From NCBI GenBank assembly GCA_002798255.1, contig NWQQ01000011.1, positions 1-36,791 of the forward strand: a stretch of 36,791 bases of DNA, read 5' to 3'. Each line of letters opens with the position of its first letter. Within the stretch, counting starts at the first letter, position 1. Origin of the DNA: Lysobacteraceae bacterium NML95-0200. GTDB lineage: Bacteria > Pseudomonadota > Gammaproteobacteria > Xanthomonadales > Xanthomonadaceae. A model generated the notes under the pieces. That model saw only the letters and a program-made list of their open reading frames with translations, was not told the origin of the DNA and did not search any database. A program made the translations under genes and the position numbers. This document shows, piece after piece, positions 1-6,996 of this stretch.

Positions 1-127
1 CCTGTCCCGTGATTACGAACGATTGCCGGACGTGCTGGGGGGATTGCACTTTGTGGTCTTCGCCATTCTCATGTTACCCAATGCCATGCCCTTGATTCGA
101 TTGGCACAAAGTTCATAACACGCTCTA
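1..127 (+). mobile_element. Right end of an IS5-family insertion sequence
   Basis: This is the tail of an IS entering from the left edge. It holds the last codons of a transposase (2-118) followed directly by a putative terminal repeat around 107-127, which reads AAAGTTCATAACACGCTC before CTAG. The chromosomal gene resumes at about 128 in mid-protein, so the element lies inside a regulator gene. The left end and the target duplication are outside the window, so the group and exact boundary are inferred. Confidence 0.65.
2..118 (+). CDS. IS5-family transposase, C-terminal fragment
   Basis: The frame is open from the window edge and ends at TAA 116-118. The 38 visible residues begin LSRDYERLPDVLGGLHF, which matches the conserved C-terminal tail of IS5-type DDE transposases, where an SRDYERLPET-like motif follows the catalytic glutamate region. 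The catalytic D, D and E residues lie off the window, so activity cannot be judged. The stop is in the same frame as the interrupted WYL gene downstream, so no fusion protein is made. Confidence 0.7.
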   Translation: MSRDYERLPDVLGGLHFVVFAILMLPNAMPLIRLAQSS

Positions 128-573
128 GGCGCGCGCTGGGTGGCCAACCAGTCCGCCGACCCGGCATTGGCCGAGGCCGCCGGCCAGGCGCTGCGGCGCA
201 TCACCAGTGTGCTGCCCAACGATTTGCGGCTGGAGGTGGAAACCAGCGGCCTGTTCGTCCCCGGCCGCTGCGACGCACCATTGACTGAGACGTGGCTGCC
301 GACGCTGCGCCAGGCGATTCGCCGCGAGCACATCCTGCAACTGGACTACCGCGATGCTGAAGACAGCCCCAGCCAGCGCCGCATCTGGCCGTTCGCCATG
401 GCCTTCTTCGATGAAACCCGGCTGATTGCCGCCTGGTGCGAGCTGCGCCAGGACTTCCGCCACTTCCGCGCCGACCGCGTGCAGCGCCTGACCGACACCG
501 GCCAACGCTACCCCGAGCGCGCCCCCGCCTGCTGCGCCGCTGGAGCATTCAACAAGGTATTACGCTGGATTGA
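128..573 (+). pseudogene. YafY-type WYL-domain transcriptional regulator, broken by IS and frameshift
   Basis: This is the remnant of a HTH_11/WYL (YafY-like) regulator. It starts in mid-gene with GARWVANQSADP directly after the IS end, so the N-terminal helix-turn-helix is missing. The WYL region is visible from about 310 (LRQAIRREHILQLDYRD) to about 515 (RYPE). The open frame runs on to 622 with an unrelated tail. If one base is restored near 520, the other frame continues as RPRLLRRWSIQQGITLD and stops at 571-573, which is the expected YafY ending. Two independent lesions make a functional repressor very unlikely. A GTG at 140 could start a 160-residue fragment without DNA-binding ability. 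Confidence 0.75.
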
Positions 574-638
574 GCCTGCCACGGGCATCGAAACGACTCG
601 AATCACTCGACGCGCCCCGTAGCCATGACAGCCGCCCG

Positions 639-1127
639 CTACCCCATCGCGCGTTGCAACACCTCGCCCGGCAGGCCATCAAAGTCTTGAAACGCCTGAT
701 GGACAAAGCCATGCCTGACGAGAATCTTGCGCGAGGCCACATTGGCCGGGTCGATGATGGCGAACAGGCGTTCAAGCCGTGGCGCCTGCGCATTCGCCAC
801 GGCCAGCAACTGCGCAGCCACGCGGCTGCCAATGCCTTGCCCCCAGTATTCGGGCAGCAACATATAGCCCAGCTCCGCCGCACTACCATCGGCGCTTTCC
901 AGCGCCAATTTGCCCAGCCCCAGAAACGCCCCGTTTTCATCGAGCAGCTTGAAACTACCAAACGCCGGATGCCAGCCATTGTTTTCCAGCAGTTTGGCGT
1001 ATTCGGCGCGCGCCTCATCCTCGGGCAAGGCACGCTCGGTAATCATCGCCATCACCTGGGGATTGCCCACCAGGCGAAAGTAATCGGCAAAGTCAGCCGA
1101 ATCGAATTTGTGCATGGCAAGCGGCAT
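639..1127 (-). CDS. GNAT-family N-acetyltransferase (RimJ/RimL-like)
   Basis: A protein of about 162 residues with an Acetyltransf_3/GNAT fold, predicted to move an acetyl group from acetyl-CoA to an amine; the substrate is unknown. Family signs are the ELGYMLLPEYWGQGIGSRVA segment (the acetyl-CoA binding Q/R-x-x-G-x-G/A region) and the later NVASRKILVRHGF segment typical of the RimJ/RimL group. The ATG at 1127 is chosen because AAGAGAAC lies just upstream. The open frame extends further up to 1181, but without a good ribosome site. The gene is divergent from ogt and convergent with the WYL pseudogene. Confidence 0.8.
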   Translation of the reverse strand: MPLAMHKFDSADFADYFRLVGNPQVMAMITERALPEDEARAEYAKLLENNGWHPAFGSFKLLDENGAFLGLGKLALESADGSAAELGYMLLPEYWGQGIGSRVAAQLLAVANAQAPRLERLFAIIDPANVASRKILVRHGFVHQAFQDFDGLPGEVLQRAMG

Positions 1128-1207
1128 CACGTTCTCTTGAAGCGGTGTGATGCCAAGGATGGCATGATAGCCACACCCCATTCCAGCAGCCGTAAGCCCT
1201 GCCCGCC

Positions 1208-1690
1208 ATGCGCATCTTCCACGAATCCATCGACAGCCCCGTCGGTCGCCTGTTGATTGCCGCCAGCGATAACGGCCTGCACGCCATCGAGTTCCCGCAA
1301 GGCCGCCACCCGGTCAAGCGCGATAGCACTTGGCAAGAAGGCGCACACCCCCTGCTGGGCGAAACCGCCCGGCAACTGGGCGAATACTTCACCGGCCAGC
1401 GCCGTGTGTTCGATTTGCCGCTGGCGCCGCAGGGCACGGATTTCCAGCAGCGCGTCTGGCAGGCGCTGCGCGCCATCCCCTATGGGCAAACCCGCAGCTA
1501 TGCGCAACTGGCCGCAGCCATCGGCCAGCCCAAGGCGATGCGCGCCGTCGGCGCGGCCAATGGCCGCAACCCGCTGTCCATCGTCGTGCCCTGCCACCGC
1601 GTGATTGGCGCTGACGGCACGCTGGTCGGCTTCGGCGGCGGCCTGCCGGTCAAGACCTTTTTGCTGCGGCTGGAGGGCGCGCTGGCTTAA
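1208..1690 (+). CDS. ogt: Methylated-DNA--protein-cysteine S-methyltransferase
   Basis: A suicide DNA-repair enzyme that takes the alkyl group from O6-alkylguanine onto its own cysteine. The active-site motif VVPCHRVIG is present with the acceptor Cys at about residue 129. The helix-turn-helix-like DNA-binding segment (QALRAIPYGQTRSYAQLA) and the Asn hinge (AANGRNP) precede it. At 160 residues the protein has the single-domain Ogt length, without the Ada N-terminal metal-binding domain. It stands alone, divergent from the GNAT gene. The ribosome site is weak. Confidence 0.93.
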   Translation: MRIFHESIDSPVGRLLIAASDNGLHAIEFPQGRHPVKRDSTWQEGAHPLLGETARQLGEYFTGQRRVFDLPLAPQGTDFQQRVWQALRAIPYGQTRSYAQLAAAIGQPKAMRAVGAANGRNPLSIVVPCHRVIGADGTLVGFGGGLPVKTFLLRLEGALA

Positions 1691-1715
1691 TGTTGCTGGC
1701 AAAGCCCACACACTG

Positions 1716-1732
1716 CTGACAGAAACTGACAG
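1716..1732 (+). promoter_or_regulatory. CTGACAG-AAA-CTGACAG direct repeat upstream of GST gene
   Basis: Two perfect CTGACAG copies with a 10-bp period lie 80 bp upstream of the GST start, with TACAGT about 10 bp further on as a possible -10. A near-identical arrangement precedes the VOC gene (5941-5957). One helical turn between half-sites suggests a regulator bound on one face of the DNA. The binding protein is not known. A YafY/WYL regulator such as the one broken at 128-573 is a guess from proximity. Confidence 0.45.
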
Positions 1733-1811
1733 CCGCCTGCTCTACAGTGGCGCAGGTCGGGTCGGCTAAACCCCCGCCCCGCGCAAACCTGTCCACGCTT
1801 TGGAGATGCCC

Positions 1812-2444
1812 ATGTCTGCCCAACTCACCTTCTACACCCACCCCATGTCGCGCGGGCGCATCGTGCGCTGGATGCTGGAAGAAACCGGCCTGCCCTACGA
1901 CACCGTGCAGCTGGAATACGGCGCCACGATGAAAGCCCCCGAATACCGCGCCATCAACCCCATGGGCAAGGTGCCTGCGCTCAAGCACGGTGATACCGTC
2001 ATTACCGAAGTGGCGGCGATTTGCCTGTATCTGGCTGACCTCGTGCCCGAGAAAAAACTCGCCCCGCCGCCGGACAGCCCGGAGCGCGGCAGTTATTACC
2101 GCTGGATCAGCTTTATGGCGCCGCTGGAGCAGTTGATGATGGCCAAAGCCAACGGCAGCAATCTGCCCAAGCCGGAATCAGCCGGTTTCGGCACTGAGCA
2201 AGACCTGCTCGACACCCTGGAAGCCGCGCTCAAAAACCGCACCCATCTGGCCGGCGATAGCTTCACCGCCGCCGACCTGATGGTGTCCGCCTTCGTGGGT
2301 TGGTATCTGCAATTCAAACTGCTGGAGCCGCGCCCGGCCTTCGTCGCTTTTGCCCAAGCCCACAGCCAGCGCCCCGCCCGCCTGCGCGCCGACGAAATCG
2401 ACAACGCCCTGCTGCCTGAGCAGCACAGTTCAACGGAGGTCTGA
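1812..2444 (+). CDS. Glutathione S-transferase family protein
   Basis: A cytosolic GST of about 210 residues. The N-terminal thioredoxin-like half starts with LTFYTHPMSRGRIVRWMLEE; the Ser in this loop is the likely glutathione-activating residue. It also contains the cis-proline segment GKVPAL and the TEVAAICLYLAD glutathione-contact region. The all-helical C-terminal half includes the capping motif HLAGDSFTAADLM. The ATG at 1812 has GGAG (1802-1805) at good spacing; TTG 1800 and ATG 1806 are less likely. The gene is single, behind the CTGACAG repeat. It probably conjugates or reduces electrophiles; the substrate is unknown. Confidence 0.9.
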   Translation: MSAQLTFYTHPMSRGRIVRWMLEETGLPYDTVQLEYGATMKAPEYRAINPMGKVPALKHGDTVITEVAAICLYLADLVPEKKLAPPPDSPERGSYYRWISFMAPLEQLMMAKANGSNLPKPESAGFGTEQDLLDTLEAALKNRTHLAGDSFTAADLMVSAFVGWYLQFKLLEPRPAFVAFAQAHSQRPARLRADEIDNALLPEQHSSTEV

Positions 2445-2496
2445 GAGATGCCGCCGATGTGGCGCGTTTTTAATCGTCTGATTCACGGAGAAAACC

Positions 2497-3477
2497 ATGC
2501 CAATAGAAAACCTCCAGCCCTTTGTCGGCCAACACTGCGAAACCACCGCCACCGGCACCCTGCTGCGGCAACTGGGGATTGAGCTGTCCGAACCCATGCT
2601 GTTCGGGCTGGGCGAGGGGCTGGGTTTCATTTTCTGGAAGATGAAGTCCATGCCCGCCCCCTTCATCGGCGGCCGGGTCAAACCCGGCATCCTGACGCAA
2701 AACATCGCCAGAAACCTCCAGCTTGAGCTGGTTGAAAAAGAGACTTCATCTCCGCAAAAGGCGTGGAGCCAGGTCAAACAGCTTCTGGACGAAGGGCATG
2801 TCGTGGGGCTAAAGCTCGATTGCTTCCATCTTGAATACTTCAAAAACGCTGCGCATTTTGCAGGGCATTATGTCGCCATTTATGGCTATGACGCTGAAAA
2901 CGCCTTTCTGATTGATACCGAGCCGCAAGGCGTGCGGGTCAAAACCAGCCTGAACAGCCTGGCGCGAGCCAGGGCTGAAAAAGGCTTCATGGCCTCCAAG
3001 CACCTGCATTACACGCTCCGGCCTTCCGGCAAGCGTTTCCAGCTTGAAAAGGCCATCCCGGCCGCCATCGGCAACAACGCCCGCGAATACCTGAACCCGC
3101 CCATCGCCAATATCGGCTACAAAGGCATCCTGAAAGCCAGCTCGGAAATCGGAAAATGGTTCAAGACCAGCCAAAATGTCGAGCATGAATTCAAGACTGC
3201 GGCCATGCTGATGGAGCGCGCCGGAACCGGCGGCGCCCTGTTCAGAAACTTCTACCGGGATTTTTTGCTGGAAAGCCATCGCCTGCTGTCGCTTGAGCCA
3301 TTGAAAACCGGGCATGAAGCCTTTGTGGAAATTGCCAGCCTCTGGCAACAGGTGGCCGGGTTGTTGGAAAAAGCGGGTGAAAGCCGAGATTTCCAATACA
3401 TTGAGCAAGCCGCACAAACCTTGAAAACGCTATCTGCCAAGGAAAAAAGCGCCATGGAAATCCTGGCAAGGCTATAG
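2497..3477 (+). CDS. BtrH N-terminal domain / DUF4872 protein
   Basis: A 326-residue protein matching the BtrH_N plus DUF4872 architecture. BtrH transfers an acyl group from an acyl-carrier protein in butirosin synthesis, and the domain has a papain/C39-like fold. Cys14 (GQHCETTATGTLL), His124 (AGHYVAIYGYD) and Asp132 or Asp140 can form a catalytic set. LFGLGEGLGFIFW and FIGGR are also family-typical. The C-terminal half (about 180-326) is helical, without recognised motifs. GGAG upstream supports ATG 2497. No carrier protein or biosynthetic genes lie nearby, so the native substrate cannot be inferred and a stand-alone transferase or hydrolase is possible. Confidence 0.75.
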   Translation: MPIENLQPFVGQHCETTATGTLLRQLGIELSEPMLFGLGEGLGFIFWKMKSMPAPFIGGRVKPGILTQNIARNLQLELVEKETSSPQKAWSQVKQLLDEGHVVGLKLDCFHLEYFKNAAHFAGHYVAIYGYDAENAFLIDTEPQGVRVKTSLNSLARARAEKGFMASKHLHYTLRPSGKRFQLEKAIPAAIGNNAREYLNPPIANIGYKGILKASSEIGKWFKTSQNVEHEFKTAAMLMERAGTGGALFRNFYRDFLLESHRLLSLEPLKTGHEAFVEIASLWQQVAGLLEKAGESRDFQYIEQAAQTLKTLSAKEKSAMEILARL

Positions 3478-3558
3478 CCCGCGCCCATCCCGAGGCGCAA
3501 CGCCCGCCTGCTGCGCATACAGGCCACCATCTCCAAACCGCCCAGACAGGAGCCGCTC

Positions 3559-3933
3559 ATGCCCGCCAACCCCGACCTCACCGCCCACGTCCGCCGCCTG
3601 CTGGTCAAGCACCTGCCCGATGGCGTGGCGGTGAGCGAGATCACCGAGAAAAAGATGTTTGGCGGCCTGGCCTTCATGGTGCGCGGCAAACTGTGCGTGG
3701 GCATCAATGGCGACGGCTGCGAGGTGATGCTGCGCATTGGCAAGCCCCATCACGACGCCGCGCTGGCGCACGAAGGCGTGCGCACCACGGTGATGAAAGG
3801 CCGCGAATACCGCGGCTATATTGATGTGGACGAAACCGCCATGCCCCTGCTGGAAGACCTGGTGGCGCTGGCGCTGCGCCACAACCAGGAACTGAGCGCC
3901 GCCCCGCCGCGCCGCCGCAAGCAAAAGCCATGA
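3559..3933 (+). CDS. TfoX N-terminal domain protein
   Basis: A 124-residue protein made only of the TfoX_N domain. Signs are KKMFGGLAFMVRGKLCVGI near residues 32-51, the lysine-rich MKGREYRGYIDVD segment and a basic tail (PRRRKQKP). In TfoX/Sxy this domain is joined to a C-terminal domain and co-activates competence genes with CRP. The isolated domain has no assigned role. CAGGAG sits just ahead of the ATG. The stop overlaps the EVE gene by 4 bp, so the two are translationally coupled and probably act together with the hydrolase that follows. Confidence 0.85.
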   Translation: MPANPDLTAHVRRLLVKHLPDGVAVSEITEKKMFGGLAFMVRGKLCVGINGDGCEVMLRIGKPHHDAALAHEGVRTTVMKGREYRGYIDVDETAMPLLEDLVALALRHNQELSAAPPRRRKQKP

Positions 3934-4373
3934 GGTATTGGCTGGGCGTTGTCAGTCGCGAACACGTGTTGCGCGGCGTAGCCGGTGGTTTTTGCCAGCT
4001 CTGCCACGGCAAGGCCGCGCCGCTTCAGCGCATGCAGCCGGGCGACTGGCTGCTGTATTACAGCCCCACCCGGCGATTGGGCGAAGCACAGAAATACCAG
4101 GCCTTCACCGCCGTGGGTCGGATCACCGGCGCACACGCTTACCGCTTCCCAATGGCTGAAGACTTCATCCCCTGGCGCCGCGATGTGGATTACCTCGCCA
4201 TCCGCCGCGAATGCCCCATCACCGTCGCCCGCCAGCATCCCGAATGGCCAAGCTATACCCGGCAACTGCGTTATGGCCACTTCGAGATTTCCGCCGGTTT
4301 CGCCCAGTTCGTGCAGGCACAAATGCTGGACCATGCCGATACCAGCCAGACACCCCTTTGGCCGGAGCAATGA
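3930..4373 (+). CDS. EVE domain-containing protein
   Basis: A 147-residue EVE (PUA-like) domain protein, beginning YWLGVVSREHVLRGVAGGF with QPGDWLLYYSPTR and YQAFTAVGRI later. EVE/YTH/ASCH-type folds bind modified bases in RNA or DNA. Stand-alone EVE proteins are typical of proteobacteria and sometimes sit near defence or modification genes. Here the gene is sandwiched by 4-bp ATGA overlaps between TfoX_N and an alpha/beta hydrolase, giving a three-gene operon. No restriction or methylation gene is adjacent. Confidence 0.85.
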   Translation: MRYWLGVVSREHVLRGVAGGFCQLCHGKAAPLQRMQPGDWLLYYSPTRRLGEAQKYQAFTAVGRITGAHAYRFPMAEDFIPWRRDVDYLAIRRECPITVARQHPEWPSYTRQLRYGHFEISAGFAQFVQAQMLDHADTSQTPLWPEQ

Positions 4374-5134
4374 CCGACGCCACCCACACCATCCCTCATC
4401 TGGGCGCGGCGCTGCATGTGGCCGTGAGCGGCCGCAGCGATGCCCCGGCCGTTTTGCTGCTGCACGGCGGGCTGGGGTCGATGGATGATTTCGCGCCGCT
4501 GCTGCCGCGCTTGCAGCAAGCGTTTCACGTCATCGCCCCCGACAGCCGCGGCCATGGTCATTCCACCCTGGGCGATGCGCCCTTGAGTTATGCGCAACTG
4601 GCCGAAGATGCCCGCCATGTGTTGCAAACGCTGGACGTGGCGCGCTGCACCGTGATCGGCTTCAGCGATGGCGGCATCGCCGCCTACCGGCTGGCCGCCT
4701 GCCATCCGGGCATGGTCGAGCGCCTGATCACCATCGGCGCGCACTGGCACAGCGGCCAACTGGCCGGGATTCACCCGCTGTACGAGGCGCTGGACGAGGC
4801 CTTTGCACGCGAGCACATGCCGGCACAAGTGGCCGCCTATCTGGCGCACAACCCCGCTCCCAATTTGCCGCGCCTGCTCTCCGAACTCAAGCGCCTATGG
4901 CTGGATGAGAGCGCCAACGGCTACCCGGATGCGCTGATTGCACAGATTCGTGCGCCGCTGCTCAGCCTGCGCGGCGAGGACGATTTTCTGCTGTCGCTGC
5001 CCGACTGGGCTGCCCTCAAAACCATGCTGCCTGAAGCGCATCTGATGCAGGTGCCCTTCGCCGCGCACGAGGCCATCGCCGAACAACCGGATATGGTCTG
5101 GGCGGCGCTGCAAGCCTTCATCGCAGCTTGCTGA
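4370..5134 (+). CDS. Alpha/beta hydrolase
   Basis: A 254-residue cytoplasmic alpha/beta hydrolase with a complete catalytic set. The oxyanion loop is HGGLGS (32-37). The nucleophile elbow is GFSDGG with Ser99. The acid is Asp204 or Asp205 in LRGEDDFLL and the base is His233 in AAHEAIAE. DSRGHGHS around residue 58 is typical of the peroxidase/esterase-like group. The ATG at 4370 overlaps the EVE stop, so it is the last gene of a coupled trio. The substrate is unknown; an ester, lactone or C-C bond hydrolase is possible. Confidence 0.87.
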   Translation: MTDATHTIPHLGAALHVAVSGRSDAPAVLLLHGGLGSMDDFAPLLPRLQQAFHVIAPDSRGHGHSTLGDAPLSYAQLAEDARHVLQTLDVARCTVIGFSDGGIAAYRLAACHPGMVERLITIGAHWHSGQLAGIHPLYEALDEAFAREHMPAQVAAYLAHNPAPNLPRLLSELKRLWLDESANGYPDALIAQIRAPLLSLRGEDDFLLSLPDWAALKTMLPEAHLMQVPFAAHEAIAEQPDMVWAALQAFIAAC

Positions 5135-5175
5135 ACGCCGCCTGCCGACAGGTTGCGCGCAGGCTTCAGATACCA

Positions 5176-5204
5176 GCCGCAGCGTGACTGGTGCGCGCTG
5201 CGGC
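5176..5204. terminator. Hairpin between convergent genes
   Basis: A 9-bp perfect stem (GCCGCAGCG / CGCTGCGGC, loop 11 nt) lies in the 86-bp gap between the ends of the hydrolase and the MliC-like gene. There is no strong T run on either strand, so terminator function is only suggested by its place. Confidence 0.4.
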
Positions 5205-5220
5205 ATCTGTTCCAGCCGAT

Positions 5221-5598
5221 TTATTTGACGCGGCAGGTGGTTTCCAGCAAGCGGCGACTGCTGCGCCAGTCACTGGCCGGATAAGTGAAATGGGCAGTAT
5301 CGCCTTGCTCGTGCCAGCGCAGATTGCCCAAATCATTCACGTACTGGCTGCCCGAGGCAGCGGGCGTGCTATTGGCAATGACGACAAAAATATCCTTACC
5401 CGTGCTGAAGTTGATGCTGATTTGCTCCGGACTTTTGTACTTGACGCTCACCCGGTAGCCGTTATCGCAATGAAAGGCGCGGTAATCGCCATCCAGCTGA
5501 TAGCTATCGCCCCCCGGAAAGCTGACCCCGTCCAGGCTGACACAGGCGCTTGCCAACAGGGCTGCAAGCAGCGGCGCCATCAGTTTCAGATTGTTCAT
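5221..5598 (-). CDS. MliC-like lipoprotein (putative C-type lysozyme inhibitor)
   Basis: A 125-residue lipoprotein. The signal peptide MNNLKLMAPLLAALLASAC ends in a lipobox (LASAC), with Cys about residue 19 as the lipidation site. The mature part follows the MliC layout: FHCDNGYRVSVKY, a central SGSQYVNDLG strand (the family's SGxxY) and a final Cys in ETTCRVK able to pair with the Cys of FHCDNG. MliC proteins block host or environmental C-type lysozyme at the cell surface. The key SGSQY loop is close to, but not identical with, the usual SGARY, so inhibition is inferred. The first ATG at 5598 is preceded by GAGAGATGG. Confidence 0.7.
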   Translation of the reverse strand: MNNLKLMAPLLAALLASACVSLDGVSFPGGDSYQLDGDYRAFHCDNGYRVSVKYKSPEQISINFSTGKDIFVVIANSTPAASGSQYVNDLGNLRWHEQGDTAHFTYPASDWRSSRRLLETTCRVK

Positions 5599-5649
5599 CC
5601 ACCATCTCTCAAATTTCGGCAAGAAACCATAATTCTAGCCATGCGCACT

Positions 5650-5922
5650 TTAGAGCCTGTTCAAGGTCTCTTCTCGGTACCCGCAAGTGCAGCCCATGTG
5701 CAGGGGCAAGACGCACGCCGCGGCCAAGACTGGCTGTCTTGGCAAGGTGTGCAACAAAGCCCCTGTGCATGGGGTGCCTTGCCCAATGGGTTGCACCGCA
5801 AAGGCGGCATCTGCGCTGTTGCAAATGCTCGCCGGGCCACCAGCCCGCCTGCGCTTTGCGCCTTGCATCTGCCGCCTTTGCGAAGCAACGGATGCCAAGA
5901 AGAGACCTTGAACAGGCTCTTA
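5650..5922. mobile_element. MITE-like element with terminal inverted repeats and two large hairpins
   Basis: A 267-bp non-coding unit (5653-5919). Its ends are 25-bp inverted repeats differing at one base (5653-5677 and 5895-5919; the outer part reads GAGCCTGTTCAAGGTCTC). It is flanked on both sides by TTA (5650-5652 and 5920-5922), which looks like a target duplication. Inside are two strong hairpins. The first has arms 5693-5707 and 5759-5773 around a perfect inner stem at 5724-5742 (CCAAGAC-TGGCT-GTCTTGG). The second has arms 5798-5814 and 5865-5881 (core GCAAAGGCGG / CCGCCTTTGC). Open frames on both strands are by-products of the palindromes. A TTA duplication suggests mobilisation by an IS5-group transposase. 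It lies in the divergent gap between the MliC-like and VOC genes. Confidence 0.75.
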
Positions 5923-5940
5923 GCGGATGCCAACCCGCAG

Positions 5941-5957
5941 CTGCCAGAAACTGTCAG
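5941..5957 (+). promoter_or_regulatory. CTGCCAG-AAA-CTGTCAG repeat upstream of VOC gene
   Basis: The same pattern as at 1716-1732 (CTGnCAG, AAA, CTGnCAG, 10-bp period), 36 bp before the VOC start and 19 bp after the end of the MITE-like element. TATGCT at 5962-5967 could serve as -10. Its distance from the repeat differs from the GST copy, so if it is an operator the exact mode of control may differ. Confidence 0.45.
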
Positions 5958-5993
5958 CTGCTATGCTGGACACATGTTTTTAAGGAAAACCCC

Positions 5994-6416
5994 ATGAGCC
6001 GACCCAACCCCAGCATCAGCCTGCTCTCGCACGTCTCGCTCGGCACCAACCGCTTTGCCGAGGCAGTGTCGTTTTACGATGCCGTACTGGCCACGCTCGG
6101 CATTGGCCGGGTGATGGATGTCAGCGAGGTATTCCCCGCCATCGCCTATGGCCGCATCCATCCCGAGTTCTGGATACAGCAGCCGCACGACGGCCAGCCA
6201 GCGCAGGTCGCCAACGGCGTGCACATCGCCTTCATGGCCGCCAACCCGCAACAAGTGCATGCCTTCTATGAGGCGGCTCTGGCCGCTGGCGGCACGGGCG
6301 ATGGCGAACCCGGCCCACGCCCGCACTATGGCGAGCAGTATTACGGCTGCTTCGTGCGCGACCTGGACGGCCACAAAATCGAAGCCATGGCCTGGCTGGA
6401 ACAAACGCCTGCATGA
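5994..6416 (+). CDS. VOC family (glyoxalase/bleomycin-resistance-like) protein
   Basis: A 140-residue vicinal-oxygen-chelate protein. Two beta-alpha-beta-beta-beta modules are visible: SLLSHVSLGTNRFAEAVSFYD at the start and VHIAFMAANPQQVHAFYEAAL in the second half, ending YYGCFVRDLDGHKIEAM. Candidate metal ligands are His15 and the Glu of KIEAM. The ATG at 5994 has AAGGAAAA at about 8 nt. Its stop overlaps the OmdA gene (ATGA). The family covers dioxygenases, isomerases and resistance proteins; no specific activity can be named. It is probably driven from the promoter with the CTGnCAG repeat. Confidence 0.85.
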   Translation: MSRPNPSISLLSHVSLGTNRFAEAVSFYDAVLATLGIGRVMDVSEVFPAIAYGRIHPEFWIQQPHDGQPAQVANGVHIAFMAANPQQVHAFYEAALAAGGTGDGEPGPRPHYGEQYYGCFVRDLDGHKIEAMAWLEQTPA

Positions 6417-6604
6417 GCGCACTCCCCGCCGAGCTGGCCGAGGCGCTGGCGGCCGCCCCACAAGCGCACGTCCTGTTCCAGGCACTACCGCCTTCGCACC
6501 AGCGCGAATACAGCCGCTGGGTCGGCGAAGCCAAGCGCCCAACCACACGGCAGCAGCGCGCGGAAAAAGCCGTGGCGATGCTACTGGCCAAGGCCGCGCC
6601 ATAA
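6413..6604 (+). CDS. Small YdeI/OmpD-associated (OmdA) domain protein
   Basis: A 63-residue protein matching the C-terminal OmdA segment of YdeI-like bacteriocin-protection proteins. It has a short helix (LAEALAAAP), then ALPPSHQREYSRWVGEAKRPTTRQQRAEKAVAML cut across residues 24-59, which carries the family's SHQREYxxWxxEAK core. The usual N-terminal DUF1801-like part is missing, so this is a stand-alone short form. It is coupled to the VOC gene by a 4-bp overlap. Confidence 0.8.
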   Translation: MSALPAELAEALAAAPQAHVLFQALPPSHQREYSRWVGEAKRPTTRQQRAEKAVAMLLAKAAP

Positions 6605-6677
6605 GCCCGGCATCGCAACCCGGCGCGGCCAATGGCAAACTGGCTGCGCCCCCAAACGCAACCCAGGGAGCACGCTC

Positions 6678-6995
6678 ATGCAAACCCCGCTCAATTTGAA
6701 CGCCGAGCTTGAAAAGCTGCACGAATACTGGAAGCCGCAGGTTTTCAGCCAGGGGGATTTTGGTTTTCGCCTGGTCAAGTTCGCCGGAGATTTTGAGTGG
6801 CATCGCCATGCCGGCAGCGACAAAATCATTCTGGTGGTGAGCGGTGAAATGGGCGTGCGCTTTGACGATGGCCGCCCGGAAGTGCGCATCCGCGCCGGGG
6901 AATTGTTCGTGCTGCCCAAGGGCGTGCGTCACCAACCCCATGCCGAGCGCGAATGCGGGATCGTGCTGATTGAGCGTGCCGGACTGGGCGATTAG
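6678..6995 (+). CDS. Cupin domain protein
   Basis: A 105-residue single-domain cupin. Motif 1 reads FEWHRHAGSDKIILVVSGEM (two His and a downstream Glu-like position for metal binding). Motif 2 is GELFVLPKGVRHQPHAE (His91 region). GGGAG precedes the ATG. Small cupins of this type are metal-binding enzymes or sensors; no substrate can be named. The stop codon is followed within 2 bp by a decayed copy of the MITE end (6997-7020), so the insertion scar lies exactly behind the gene. Confidence 0.87.
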   Translation: MQTPLNLNAELEKLHEYWKPQVFSQGDFGFRLVKFAGDFEWHRHAGSDKIILVVSGEMGVRFDDGRPEVRIRAGELFVLPKGVRHQPHAERECGIVLIERAGLGD

Positions 6996-6996
6996 C

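Noticed and set aside
5550-5993. Frames across the MITE-like element, including an N-terminal extension of the VOC protein
   Set aside because: The extension reads through palindromes and has no conserved content. The ATG at 5994 has a good ribosome site.
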